A stretch of 64,000 nucleotides of DNA from an uncultured Alphaproteobacteria bacterium (GTDB lineage: Bacteria; Pseudomonadota; Alphaproteobacteria; Caulobacterales; Caulobacteraceae): NCBI GenBank assembly GCA_937920085.1, contig CALETE010000081.1:124001-188000 (forward strand), read 5' to 3'. Every line of letters starts with the position of its first letter. Positions within the stretch are counted from its first letter, which is position 1. Made by a program: the position numbers and the translations under genes. The notes beneath the pieces are model-generated. The model did not search any database and was not told where the DNA came from. It was given only the letters and a program-made list of their open reading frames with translations. This document shows, piece by piece, positions 56,246 through 64,000 of the stretch.

Positions 56246-57376
56246 CTAGATAAAATCTGAAATGACGTCTTCGCCAAGGGCGAGGCTAACAGACGCCCCC
56301 GCTCCTGTGGTCACCGTCACGAGCCTTACCCCTGGCGCAGGCTCATCTATCACCACATCGCGATCAGCGGCGTAGGCATAGGTCCCAACCCACCGCTCGA
56401 GAACGGCCGGGGCCGGCGCACCAAAAACAGCGGCATATTCCTCGAGGATCAGGTCGTCCACAGTCTGGTGAGAGAAAGGGTCTGGCGTCGGCGCGTAATG
56501 ATGGCTGTCACCAACCACGAGGCTGCCATCGGCGCTCTGAACAACGATCAGGTGGACGCCATTGGCCAAGTGATCGCCTTGCTCACCGAGCAAGCGGGCC
56601 TTCAGCCCTTGAGCTTGCGGCAGGTCAGCGTAACCGGAATATCGGACCAGGCCGAGATCACTCATGACCCCACCGTCCAGCCTAAAGCCCGGATTGGCCA
56701 AGCGCAGCATTTGGAGCTTGCACCGGGTCACCCCAAATTCGGCCAGCCGATCAGGAAACAGGCTGATAAAATCATCCCCTGGGCAAACCACCACGGCATC
56801 GGCCCAGATAATGCCGTCGGTTGTATGCACGCGCCCTGTCTCAACGCCGGTCACAGAGGTCTGGCGCTTGAAGGTCACCCCTTGCGACTGCTCCAGCCAG
56901 GCTGCAAAGCGCGGTATGGCCTCCCTGGATTCCACCCGCAGTTCGTGGGGGCTGTAGAGGGCTCCGAGATGTACCCCCGCGGCGAGTTCAGGTCGCAGGG
57001 CTGCAAGACCTTTTGTGTCGAGCCAGCGACACCCTTCTGCCATGTCCGTCTTCAGAAACGCGTCGAGGACGGTGACGGACTCTGGCCGCCGCGCCGCCAT
57101 CACCATGCCCCTGTGAAGAATTGGGATCGCCGCCTGTTCAGCCAGGTCGGCCCAGAGGTCTGCCGAGCGCCGGGCCCAGGTCCACATGTCGCCAACCGCC
57201 TGACCGGTCACCGTGATAAAGCCAAAATTGCGCACCGATGCGCCATTTGCCTGAGCGTCGCGGTCAATCACCACCACGCGTTTGCCCCTTCGTGCGGCAG
57301 CCTTGGCACAGGCAAGACCAATGACCCCTGCCCCGACAATTGCGAGGTCGAACTGTTCCGTTGCGCCTTGACCCAA
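56246..57376 (-). CDS. FAD-dependent oxidoreductase of the phosphonatase-associated type (TIGR03364-like)
   Basis: A 376-residue DAO-fold amine oxidase. FAD motif IVGAGVIGLACAKAAARRG (GxGxxG 15-20), then NGASVRNFGFITVTGQ, and a C-terminal WVGTYAYA..VTTGAGASVSLALGE. This subfamily occurs beside phosphonatase genes and probably oxidises aminophosphonates, such as N-methylated or hydroxylated aminoethylphosphonate, to phosphonoacetaldehyde or a precursor (family context, not proven here). Start: TTG 57376, after AAAGGAA. Divergent from a DUF5690 transporter. Confidence 0.88.
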   Translation of the reverse strand: MGQGATEQFDLAIVGAGVIGLACAKAAARRGKRVVVIDRDAQANGASVRNFGFITVTGQAVGDMWTWARRSADLWADLAEQAAIPILHRGMVMAARRPESVTVLDAFLKTDMAEGCRWLDTKGLAALRPELAAGVHLGALYSPHELRVESREAIPRFAAWLEQSQGVTFKRQTSVTGVETGRVHTTDGIIWADAVVVCPGDDFISLFPDRLAEFGVTRCKLQMLRLANPGFRLDGGVMSDLGLVRYSGYADLPQAQGLKARLLGEQGDHLANGVHLIVVQSADGSLVVGDSHHYAPTPDPFSHQTVDDLILEEYAAVFGAPAPAVLERWVGTYAYAADRDVVIDEPAPGVRLVTVTTGAGASVSLALGEDVISDFI

Positions 57377-57479
57377 GGGGCGAGTTCCTTTCTCAAATTG
57401 GCAGAGCCAGCAGATCGTGGCCTAAGTCTTCGTCACGGCGACGACATATGCGATCGCTATCACTCAATCCCTATTCGCC

Positions 57480-58781
57480 GTGAGCAACAATTCCATGACC
57501 GGACTAAAAGCCTGGCTTTCGAGGGCTCACCCTGCGGTCTTCACCCTGTTTGCAGGGCTTGCGGGCTTCAGCGCCTATTTTTCCATGTACGCCTTTCGCA
57601 AGCCTTTTTCGGCGGCGACCTTCGACCATGTCGCAGGCTGGACCTTCCTGCTGGACTACAAGGTCGCCCTGGTCATCGCCCAAGTTGCTGGCTACGCCCT
57701 GTCGAAGCTGATCGGGGTCAAGGTGGTCTCGGAAATCAGCGCCAGTCGGCGGGGCTTGGCGATTGTCGCCCTGATCGGCATGGCTTGGCTGTCCCTGATT
57801 GTCTTTCCCCTGATCCCAGCCCCTTGGAATGTCGCGGCGTTGTTCTTCAATGGCCTTCCCCTGGGCATGATTTGGGGCCTGGTGTTTGGCTATATGGAGG
57901 GCCGTCGCACCTCTGAGGCCCTTGGCGCCATCCTCTGTGCCAGCTTCATTGTGTCATCAGGCATGGTGAAGTCGGTGGGCAAATGGCTGATGCAGAGCCA
58001 ACATGTGGGCGTCTTCTGGATGCCAGCGGTGACCGGTGCCCTTTTCATCCCCCTGCTGCTGATTTCGGTCTGGGCCCTTGAGCAATTGCCGCCCCCCTCT
58101 GAGGCAGATGAAGCCGAGCGAGTGCGTAGGTCGCCGATGACGGCCGCCGAGCGCCGGAGCTTTCTCTTCACCTATGCCCCTGGAATCCTCCTGCTGGTGG
58201 TCGGTTACGTGCTGCTCAGCGCCTTCCGGGATTTTCGAGACAATTTCGCCGCAGAGATCTGGACGGCCCTGGGCTATGGCAAGGAGTCTTCGGTTTTTAG
58301 CGCCAGCGAATTGCCTGTGGCGGTGATCGCCCTGGGCGTTCTGGCAGCCCTTATGACCGTCAAGGATAACCTCAAGGCCCTATTGGCCATGCATGGGGTG
58401 ATTATAGCGGGCTGCGCCCTGGTCGGTGTTTCGACCCTAGCCTTTCAGGCGCACATGATCTCGCCCCTGACCTGGATGATCCTCAATGGGGCGGGACTTT
58501 ACATGGGCTACACCCCCTTCAACGCCATGCTGTTTGACAGGCTGGTGGCCTATAGCGGGCAGATCGCCACGGCAGGTTTTCTGATTTATGTGGCCGACGC
58601 CTCAGGCTATTTCGGGTCTGTGGCCCTGCTGATCTGGCGCAATTTCGGGGCCCCCGATTTGAACTGGCTGCAGGCCTTCTCTGTCGGCGCCTATGCCGTC
58701 AGCCTGATCGGCATGGTCTTCACAGCGCTTTCCATGATCTACTTCTTCCGCCGGGCAAAAGCCGCCAAGCCTTTGATCTAG
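57480..58781 (+). CDS. DUF5690-like MFS transporter
   Basis: A 433-residue membrane protein with about 12 hydrophobic segments. The start FAGLAGFSAYFSMYAFRKPFSAATF and the region GLVFGYMEGRRTSEALGAIL fit the DUF5690 group of the major facilitator superfamily. Its divergent position to the phosphonatase operon suggests uptake or export of an organophosphonate or a product (inference). Start: GTG 57480; an ATG five codons downstream is also possible. Confidence 0.85.
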   Translation: MSNNSMTGLKAWLSRAHPAVFTLFAGLAGFSAYFSMYAFRKPFSAATFDHVAGWTFLLDYKVALVIAQVAGYALSKLIGVKVVSEISASRRGLAIVALIGMAWLSLIVFPLIPAPWNVAALFFNGLPLGMIWGLVFGYMEGRRTSEALGAILCASFIVSSGMVKSVGKWLMQSQHVGVFWMPAVTGALFIPLLLISVWALEQLPPPSEADEAERVRRSPMTAAERRSFLFTYAPGILLLVVGYVLLSAFRDFRDNFAAEIWTALGYGKESSVFSASELPVAVIALGVLAALMTVKDNLKALLAMHGVIIAGCALVGVSTLAFQAHMISPLTWMILNGAGLYMGYTPFNAMLFDRLVAYSGQIATAGFLIYVADASGYFGSVALLIWRNFGAPDLNWLQAFSVGAYAVSLIGMVFTALSMIYFFRRAKAAKPLI

Positions 58782-58812
58782 GTCAGCGCCCAGCGGCGCG
58801 ACATGCCTGAAG

Positions 58813-58834
58813 AGACCTCCAGACTCGGAGGTCT
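58813..58834 (+). promoter_or_regulatory. Hairpin sequestering the hemN ribosome-binding site
   Basis: AGACCTCC (58813-58820) and GGAGGTCT (58827-58834) make a perfect 8-bp stem with a 6-base loop. The 3' arm contains the GGAGG that serves the hemN ATG at 58840, so folding would hide it. It could act as a thermosensor-like or protein-controlled translation switch. Confidence 0.6.
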
Positions 58835-58839
58835 TACCC

Positions 58840-60225
58840 ATGCCGGCCCTGGCCGAAATTTCGTCGCAGACCCTGTCCCGCACGGCCTTGATCGCCAAGT
58901 ATGACGGTCGCGCGCCACGCTATACAAGCTACCCCACCGCCGTGCAGTTCACCCCGGAGGTGACTGCCCATGACTATAGGGGATGGCTGGGTGGCCTGTC
59001 TCAATCAGACCCTGTTTCCCTCTATCTGCACATTCCGTTCTGCGCGCGGCTCTGCTGGTATTGCGGCTGCAATACCCGGGCCGTGAACCGCCATGCTCCG
59101 GTGCGGGACTATGTTAGCTATCTCCTGCGGGAGACCGCCCTGCTGGCTTCGGCCCTGCCCGGTCGAATGAAGGTGAATGCGGTGCATCTGGGGGGCGGCA
59201 CCCCAAACATGCTGACCCCCGACGAACTGGACCTGATCTTCAGCACCCTTAGACAGACCTTCGACCTCAGCCGGGATGCCGAAATCGCCGCCGAGCTGGA
59301 CCCGGAAATCCTCACCCGGGACTGGGTAAAGGCCGCCACCGCCAACGGCCTCAATCGCGCCAGTCTGGGGGTGCAGAACCTGGCACCTGAGGTCCAGGCC
59401 GCCGTCAACCGGGTGGAGCACTTCAGCCACATTGCGGCTTGCGTCGGCTGGCTGCGGGAATTCGGGGTCGCCTCGATCAATATGGACCTGATGTATGGCC
59501 TGCCAAAACAGACGGTAGCCAATACCCTAGAAACCGTCCGTGAGATCCTGACCGTCCGACCCGAGCGCCTGGCTTTGTTCGGCTATGCCCATGTACCGTG
59601 GATGAAATCCCATCAGCAGCTGATCCGGGACGAAGACCTGCCGGGCACCGCAGAGCGTCTGGACCAGAGCGAGGCCGCCGCCGAACTTCTGGTATCTCAG
59701 GGCTATGTCCGCATTGGTCTGGACCACTTCGCCCTGCCCGGAGACTCCCTCTGCCAGGCCATGACCCAGGGCCGGATGCATCGCAACTTTCAGGGTTATA
59801 CTACTGATGAGGCCACCACCCTGCTAGGCCTTGGGGCTTCAGCCATCGGCAATCTGCCCCAGGGTTTCACCCAGAATGTTAGCCAGGAGCTGGGCTGGCG
59901 GGCGGCCATCGACAAGGGCGACCTGCCCATAGCCCGCGGCGTCGCCCTAACTGACGACGACCGGCTCAGGGGTGAGATCATCGAGAGGCTGATGTGCGAT
60001 TTCGAGGTTGATCTGGCTAAGGTCTGTACCCGCCACGGGCGCGATCTTGCCGACCTGGAAAATACCCGCCCTGGCCTCACGGACCTGGCGGCCGACGGCC
60101 TGCTGACGATGGAGGGGGACCGCGTGATCGTTACCGAGACCGGCAAGCTGGTGGTGCGGACAATCTGCGCCCTGTTCGATGTTTATTTCGCACCGGAGGG
60201 CGGGCGTCACGCCAAGGCGCTCTAG
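58840..60225 (+). CDS. hemN: Oxygen-independent coproporphyrinogen III oxidase
   Basis: A 461-residue radical SAM enzyme of heme synthesis that decarboxylates coproporphyrinogen III without oxygen. The cluster motif CxxxCxxC with the following Cys is at 68-77 (HIPFCARLCWYCGCNTR), preceded by RYTSYPTAVQF, which separates true HemN from HemW. GGGTPNML and the C-terminal HemN domain are complete. Translation may be controlled by the hairpin just upstream. I see no clear FNR box in the 58-base gap after the transporter gene. Confidence 0.96.
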   Translation: MPALAEISSQTLSRTALIAKYDGRAPRYTSYPTAVQFTPEVTAHDYRGWLGGLSQSDPVSLYLHIPFCARLCWYCGCNTRAVNRHAPVRDYVSYLLRETALLASALPGRMKVNAVHLGGGTPNMLTPDELDLIFSTLRQTFDLSRDAEIAAELDPEILTRDWVKAATANGLNRASLGVQNLAPEVQAAVNRVEHFSHIAACVGWLREFGVASINMDLMYGLPKQTVANTLETVREILTVRPERLALFGYAHVPWMKSHQQLIRDEDLPGTAERLDQSEAAAELLVSQGYVRIGLDHFALPGDSLCQAMTQGRMHRNFQGYTTDEATTLLGLGASAIGNLPQGFTQNVSQELGWRAAIDKGDLPIARGVALTDDDRLRGEIIERLMCDFEVDLAKVCTRHGRDLADLENTRPGLTDLAADGLLTMEGDRVIVTETGKLVVRTICALFDVYFAPEGGRHAKAL

Positions 60226-60304
60226 CGGCCCTGAGGATTTCACTTGGCGTCCGGATTGAGGCGCATAAGAATGACATCCAAAGAAAAGCCCCCGGGAGGC
60301 GACT

Positions 60305-62026
60305 ATGCACGATCTCATCATTCGCAACGGAACCCTCGTTGACGGTACCGGCGCCCCGCCTGTGCGCGGCGACATCGCCATTGACGGCGATCGCATTGTT
60401 CAGGTCGGTACTGTCACCGGCTCAGCCCGGAAAGAGATCGACGCCCAGGGCATGGTCGTCACCCCCGGCTGGGTGGACATCCACACCCACTATGATGGTC
60501 AGGCCACCTGGGATCCCTTGCTGGCCCCCTCCAGCTGGCATGGGGTCACAACGGCAATCATGGGCAATTGCGGGGTCGGCTTTGCCCCCGTCCGCCCGCA
60601 GGACCACAACTTCCTGATCGAGCTGATGGAGGGCGTCGAAGATATTCCCGGCGCCGCCCTGGCCGAAGGCATTGACTGGCAGTGGGAGCGGTTCCCCGAA
60701 TATCTCGATGCCTTGGAATCCAAGAAGCGGGCCATAGACGTCGGCGTGCACGTGCCCCATGGCGCGGTCCGGGCCTATGTCCTCGGCGACCGCTGCAACA
60801 CCGACTATGCCCCCAATGCCGACGAGATCGCCGAAATGGCTGAGCATGTCCGCGAGGGCGTCATGGCCGGGGCCCTGGGCTTCTCCACCTCCCGCACCCT
60901 TCTGCACAAGGACAAGCAGGGCGTCCACGTCCCTGGCACCTTTGCTGGATCCGACGAAATGCTGGCCCTGGGCCTGGCCATGAAGGGCCTGAACCATGGC
61001 GTCTTCGAGATGGTGTCTGACCATCTGGGCGACGATGACGAATGGGCCTGGGTGAAGTCATTTGCCCAGGAGACTGGTCTGCCCGTCACCCTGGTGGCCA
61101 CCTCTGCCGGCGCCTATGAAGGCAACAAGATGTACAACATCGCCGAGGAGTCCCGGCAGCAGGGCATGGACATCCGGCCCCAGATCGCTGGCCGCCCCAC
61201 CGGGGTCCTGCACGGCCTGCAGTCCAACTTCCACGTCTTTGTGGGCCATCCGACCTACGCCAAGGCGGTCGCCCCTCTGGATCTCGAAGGTCGGGTTGCG
61301 GCCCTCAAGCGCCCTGACATTCGCGCCGCTATTCTGGGCGAAGACAGCCTGATCCGTTCAGCCATTATGGGCTCGGACATGACGGAGTTCCTGTTCCGCA
61401 TCTTCCCCCTGGGCGACAACCCAAACTATGAGCCGGACCGCGAGGCCAGCGTCTCGGGCATGGCGGCCGCCGCCGGGGTCACTCCGCTGGAAATGATGTA
61501 CGACCTGCTGATCCGCGAGGACGGCAAGGAGCTGTTTTACCAACCCCTGGGTGGCTACAACACCTACAACTTCGACTTCTTCCGCAAGAACATGCAGCAT
61601 CCCAATGTGCTGTTTGGCCTGTCAGACGGTGGTGCCCACTGCGGGGTCATTGCCGATGCGGGCATGCCCACCTTCATCCTTACCTATTGGGCCAGGGACC
61701 GGGTCAAGGGCGAGCGGTTCCCCCTGGAATTCCTGGTGCGCAAGCTGACCAGCGATACCGCCCGGGCCTATGGCCTCAACGACCGGGGCGAGCTGAAGCC
61801 CGGCATGCTGGCCGACATCAACATCATCGACTTCGAGCGCCTGCGCCTTTTCCGGCCCGAGGCGGTCCACGACCTGCCCGCCGGGGGCAAGCGCCTGGTC
61901 CAGCGGGTGGAGGGCTATCGCTATACGGTGAAGTCGGGGGAAGTAACCTTCGATGATGGAGAATTCACCGGTGCCCTGCCCGGAACCCTGGTGCGCGGAG
62001 GTCGGGAGGCGAGAATTCTCGCCTAA
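60305..62026 (+). CDS. N-acyl-D-amino-acid deacylase-like amidohydrolase
   Basis: A 573-residue metal-dependent hydrolase. Metal motif DIHTHYDGQ (H60, H62), MGNCGVGFAP, ETGLPVTLVATSAG, LSDGGAHCGVIADAG and the C-terminal RGELKPGMLADINIIDFERL are typical of the D-aminoacylase subgroup of amidohydrolases. The true substrate may be another N-acyl or cyclic amide. GGGAGG lies just before the ATG. Confidence 0.9.
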   Translation: MHDLIIRNGTLVDGTGAPPVRGDIAIDGDRIVQVGTVTGSARKEIDAQGMVVTPGWVDIHTHYDGQATWDPLLAPSSWHGVTTAIMGNCGVGFAPVRPQDHNFLIELMEGVEDIPGAALAEGIDWQWERFPEYLDALESKKRAIDVGVHVPHGAVRAYVLGDRCNTDYAPNADEIAEMAEHVREGVMAGALGFSTSRTLLHKDKQGVHVPGTFAGSDEMLALGLAMKGLNHGVFEMVSDHLGDDDEWAWVKSFAQETGLPVTLVATSAGAYEGNKMYNIAEESRQQGMDIRPQIAGRPTGVLHGLQSNFHVFVGHPTYAKAVAPLDLEGRVAALKRPDIRAAILGEDSLIRSAIMGSDMTEFLFRIFPLGDNPNYEPDREASVSGMAAAAGVTPLEMMYDLLIREDGKELFYQPLGGYNTYNFDFFRKNMQHPNVLFGLSDGGAHCGVIADAGMPTFILTYWARDRVKGERFPLEFLVRKLTSDTARAYGLNDRGELKPGMLADINIIDFERLRLFRPEAVHDLPAGGKRLVQRVEGYRYTVKSGEVTFDDGEFTGALPGTLVRGGREARILA

Positions 62027-62034
62027 AGTGACAC

Positions 62035-62082
62035 GGAGCCCTTTTTCATTCGACATTTGTCTAATGAGGCAAAAAGGGCTCC
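62035..62082. terminator. Long inverted repeat, probable terminator
   Basis: GGAGCCCTTTTT (62035-62046) and AAAAAGGGCTCC (62071-62082) form a perfect 12-bp stem, extended by CATT/AATG with a small bulge. It starts 8 bases after the amidohydrolase stop. AATTTAAT follows. The A/T part of the stem could act as the U-tract of a terminator working in either direction. Confidence 0.6.
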
Positions 62083-62096
62083 AATTTAATAAGTTA

Positions 62097-62144
62097 GGTC
62101 ATGTTTCGATCCGATAACCGGTTTCCACTTATCGGAACATGACC
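62097..62144. repeat. Palindromic repeat unit
   Basis: GGTCATGTT (62097-62105) and AACATGACC (62136-62144) enclose CCGATAA/TTATCGG, with a 5-base bulge and loop CCGGTTTCCAC. The sequence CCGGTTTCCAC flanked by such arms resembles short palindromic elements scattered in alphaproteobacterial genomes. It lies in the gap between the amidohydrolase and acyl-CoA dehydrogenase genes. Confidence 0.65.
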
Positions 62145-62223
62145 TTGCGTCGGGCTTGTGGCGCGCGCTGCGAGCCTTATTGTATCAACAAACGACCCAT
62201 TCGAGACCACCGGAGAGACCCAC

Positions 62224-63435
62224 ATGGCGGATTTTGGCGGCGACATGAACCTGGAAACCTTCCGCACGGAAGCCCGTGACTGGCTGGAAGCCAACTTCCC
62301 CCAGTCCCTGCGCAGTAAGCAGGGTCTCGCCCTGGCCATGATGGACGGCCCCGCCCCCACCGGCGATCTGGGCCAATGGAAGGCCGCCATGGGTGCCAAG
62401 GGTTGGGGCACCCCCACCTGGCCAGCGCAATATGGCGGCGGCGGTTTGTCCCAGGCCCAGGCCCGGGTTCTACAGCAGGAAATGGCCGCCATCGGCGCCT
62501 TCAACCCGCTGATGGCCGGAATGGGCGTCACCATGATTGGCCCGACCATCATGGACTATGGCACCGAAGAGCAGAAGCAGACCCACATCCCGCGCATCTG
62601 CCGCGGCGAAGTGCGCTGGTGCGTTGGCTATTCCGAGCCGGGCGCGGGATCTGACCTTGCCTCTCTGCAAATGCGCTGCGTTGACCATGGGGATCACTGG
62701 CAGATTGACGGCCAGAAGATCTGGACCTCCGGCGCCCAGTATTCCGACTGGTGCGGTGCCCTGGTCCGCACCGACCCGACGGCCAAGAAGCATGAGGGCA
62801 TCAGCTTCATCCTGATCGACATGCATCAGGACGCCATCGAAACCCGGCCGATCGAGCTGATCGCCGGTGCCTCGCCCTTCTGCGAAACCTTCTTCACCGA
62901 GGCCACCGCCCCCAAGGACGCCCTGCTGGGCGAGCTGAACCATGGCTGGAGCGTGGGCAAGCGCCTGCTGCAGCACGAGCGCGCCAGCCAGACCGGCGTC
63001 TCCATGGGCGGCAAGTCCACCCCCCTCCAGGACATTGCCCGCAAGTACCTGGGGGTTGATGAGGCCGGCCGCATTGCCGACGCCGACCTGCGCACCCGCC
63101 TGACCCAACACCTGATGGACGCCAAGATCCACGGCCTGACCCTGGCCCGCGCGGTCGCCGAGGCCAAGGGCAATTCCAGCCCCAGCAACGCCGCCTCGGT
63201 CCTCAAGAACAGCGCCACAAACGTCTCGCAAACCCGCGCCGAACTGACCCTGGAAATCATGGGTGGTCAGGGGCTGGGCTGGGAAGGCGACGCCTTCGAA
63301 AAGGAAGAGATCGAAGCCGTCCGCGGCTGGCTCAGCGGCAAGGCCATGTCCATCTATGGCGGCTCGGCTGAGATCCAGAACAACATCATCTCCAAGCGGA
63401 TCCTGGGCCTGCCGGACACGACGCAGTCGACCTGA
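62224..63435 (+). CDS. Acyl-CoA dehydrogenase
   Basis: A 403-residue flavoprotein. FAD-binding and family motifs: WCVGYSEPGAGSDLASLQ, WTSGAQYSDWCGALVRTD, HERASQ, and the C-terminal IYGGSAEIQNNIISKRILGLP. The substrate chain type cannot be told. Start: ATG 62224 after CGGAGAG; the upstream in-frame start at 62158 lies outside the family alignment. Confidence 0.93.
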   Translation: MADFGGDMNLETFRTEARDWLEANFPQSLRSKQGLALAMMDGPAPTGDLGQWKAAMGAKGWGTPTWPAQYGGGGLSQAQARVLQQEMAAIGAFNPLMAGMGVTMIGPTIMDYGTEEQKQTHIPRICRGEVRWCVGYSEPGAGSDLASLQMRCVDHGDHWQIDGQKIWTSGAQYSDWCGALVRTDPTAKKHEGISFILIDMHQDAIETRPIELIAGASPFCETFFTEATAPKDALLGELNHGWSVGKRLLQHERASQTGVSMGGKSTPLQDIARKYLGVDEAGRIADADLRTRLTQHLMDAKIHGLTLARAVAEAKGNSSPSNAASVLKNSATNVSQTRAELTLEIMGGQGLGWEGDAFEKEEIEAVRGWLSGKAMSIYGGSAEIQNNIISKRILGLPDTTQST

Positions 63436-63482
63436 GGGGGTTGACGGCTCGCTCTAGGGGTCAGTGCATTTTGTTCTTGTTT

Positions 63483-63498
63483 TGTTTCACGTGAAACA
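63483..63498. other. parS centromere site
   Basis: TGTTTCACGTGAAACA is a perfect 16-bp palindrome identical to the widely conserved chromosomal parS consensus bound by ParB. It is intergenic, between the acyl-CoA dehydrogenase gene and a decayed DUF2442 gene. parS sites cluster near oriC in most bacteria, so this places the window close to the origin. Confidence 0.9.
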
Positions 63499-63546
63499 GG
63501 CATAGGTACAAGGCGATAGATCTTTCGGTGGGAGACGTTTGCATGG

Positions 63547-63822
63547 GTGACGCAGGTCTGCTCGAACTTCAGAGCTCCATTTTCCGCGCCGCCGAAGGCC
63601 GCGAAGACCGAACCCAGGGCTAGCTGCGCCCACTATGACCCGCAAACCGGGCGTGTAGAAGTTGACCTCACCAATGGCTGCGCCTTCGCCTTTCCGCCCA
63701 GGCTGGTTCAGGGGCTGAAAGGCGCCGCCGACGTGGACATCTCCATCCCAGGGCTGATGATGGGGAAGTTCGGGGATCGCGCCGACGCCGCCAAGAGCGG
63801 ACGGCCTCGAAAGCCGGGGTAG
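63547..63822 (+). pseudogene. DUF2442 protein, internally deleted
   Basis: The frame contains EPRASCAHYDPQTGRVEVDLTNGCAFAFPPRLVQGLKGAADVDISIPGLMMGKFGD and ends SGRPRKPG. Complete DUF2442 proteins have some 20-25 further residues between the GL(K/E)GA segment and the xDxSxPGLL segment (with a GxGLHW core) and more before the GRPRK end. Both pieces are missing here. The start is uncertain (GTG 63547), and the N-terminus appears to mix frames. Probably non-functional, although the frame is open. Confidence 0.55.
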
Positions 63823-63860
63823 GTATTGGGCGGCGCAGGCGACTAGTCGAGGTCAGTGCC

Positions 63861-63986
63861 CTAGATGCCGTGCAGACATTGGCAGCCGCAACAGGTGTTG
63901 GGTAATGCTGGGTCTGTCACCTTCTTCGCCACGCATTCGGTGAGTTCCAACTCTACTTTAATTGGTCCTCTACCGCGTATAATCAT
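63861..63986 (-). CDS. Possible small Cys-rich protein, perhaps 5' partial
   Basis: A 41-codon frame starting MIIRGRGPIKVELELTECVAKK and ending TCCGCQCLHGI, with five Cys in all. The frame stays open to the right window edge, so the true start could lie beyond it. No family recognised; the ribosome-binding site is not clear. Confidence 0.3.
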   Translation of the reverse strand: MIIRGRGPIKVELELTECVAKKVTDPALPNTCCGCQCLHGI

Positions 63987-64000
63987 GGTTTCGCAGCAAA

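Noticed and set aside
56468..57916. 482-codon ORF on the + strand
   Set aside because: It runs antisense through the FAD oxidoreductase and out of frame into the transporter gene; no recognisable motif.

Overview
The window looks like a chromosomal segment of an alphaproteobacterium, most probably of the Caulobacterales (family-level guess only). Pointers are the prfA / prmC / DUF4167 / clpB gene set, a fdxA-carD pair, a large TonB-dependent receptor with a Caulobacter-like N-terminus, and the conserved DUF1178 - nitrilase-like - glutaredoxin - ComF - methyltransferase group. A perfect 16-bp parS sequence near the right end (63483-63498) suggests the segment lies in the ParB-loaded, origin-proximal part of the chromosome. 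I found no rRNA or tRNA gene and no CRISPR array.

Layout. 1-5.4 kb: 3' part of ispG, two small hypotheticals, an H-NOX gas sensor translationally coupled to a hybrid histidine kinase, then prfA. 5.4-18.3 kb: the normally compact prfA-prmC-DUF4167-clpB block is opened up by a DUF4239-like membrane protein, a small basic protein, an acyltransferase and a MOSC protein, and then by a zinc regulon (zur divergent from porin-znuA-znuB, with a clear Zur-type operator but no ATPase gene), arfB and a lipoprotein. A candidate structured RNA precedes the DUF4167 gene. 18.3-26.3 kb: arylsulfatase, M20 peptidase, enoyl-CoA hydratase and the DUF1178/nitrilase/Grx/ComF run with a divergent methyltransferase. 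26.3-30.8 kb: an accessory island with an AbrB/Doc toxin-antitoxin pair under a 20-bp palindrome, two 250-bp MITE-like elements derived from a REP-associated tyrosine transposase, solo copies of the same terminal repeat, a DUF2971 gene, a large secreted orphan and an IS66 remnant. 30.8-35.8 kb: DUF1993, penicillin acylase, dimethylargininase, fdxA and carD.

35.9-44 kb: a redox locus with a Baeyer-Villiger-type monooxygenase, convergent to an operon that encodes a SARP-like/TolB-like/TPR regulator and a 1456-residue protein joining a cytochrome P450, membrane segments and a DyP-type peroxidase. This fusion is the most unusual object in the window. 44-53.8 kb: two 2-oxoglutarate oxygenases, one fused to TPRs, beside a TonB receptor, a ROK sugar kinase and a GH36 alpha-galactosidase, which together suggest uptake and use of an alpha-galactoside. 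54-58.8 kb: HxlR regulator, an exported protein, and a phosphonoacetaldehyde hydrolase / FAD oxidase / DUF5690 transporter set that fits 2-aminoethylphosphonate-type catabolism. 58.8-64 kb: hemN with a hairpin over its ribosome-binding site, a D-aminoacylase-like amidohydrolase, acyl-CoA dehydrogenase, palindromic repeats, parS and a decayed DUF2442 gene.
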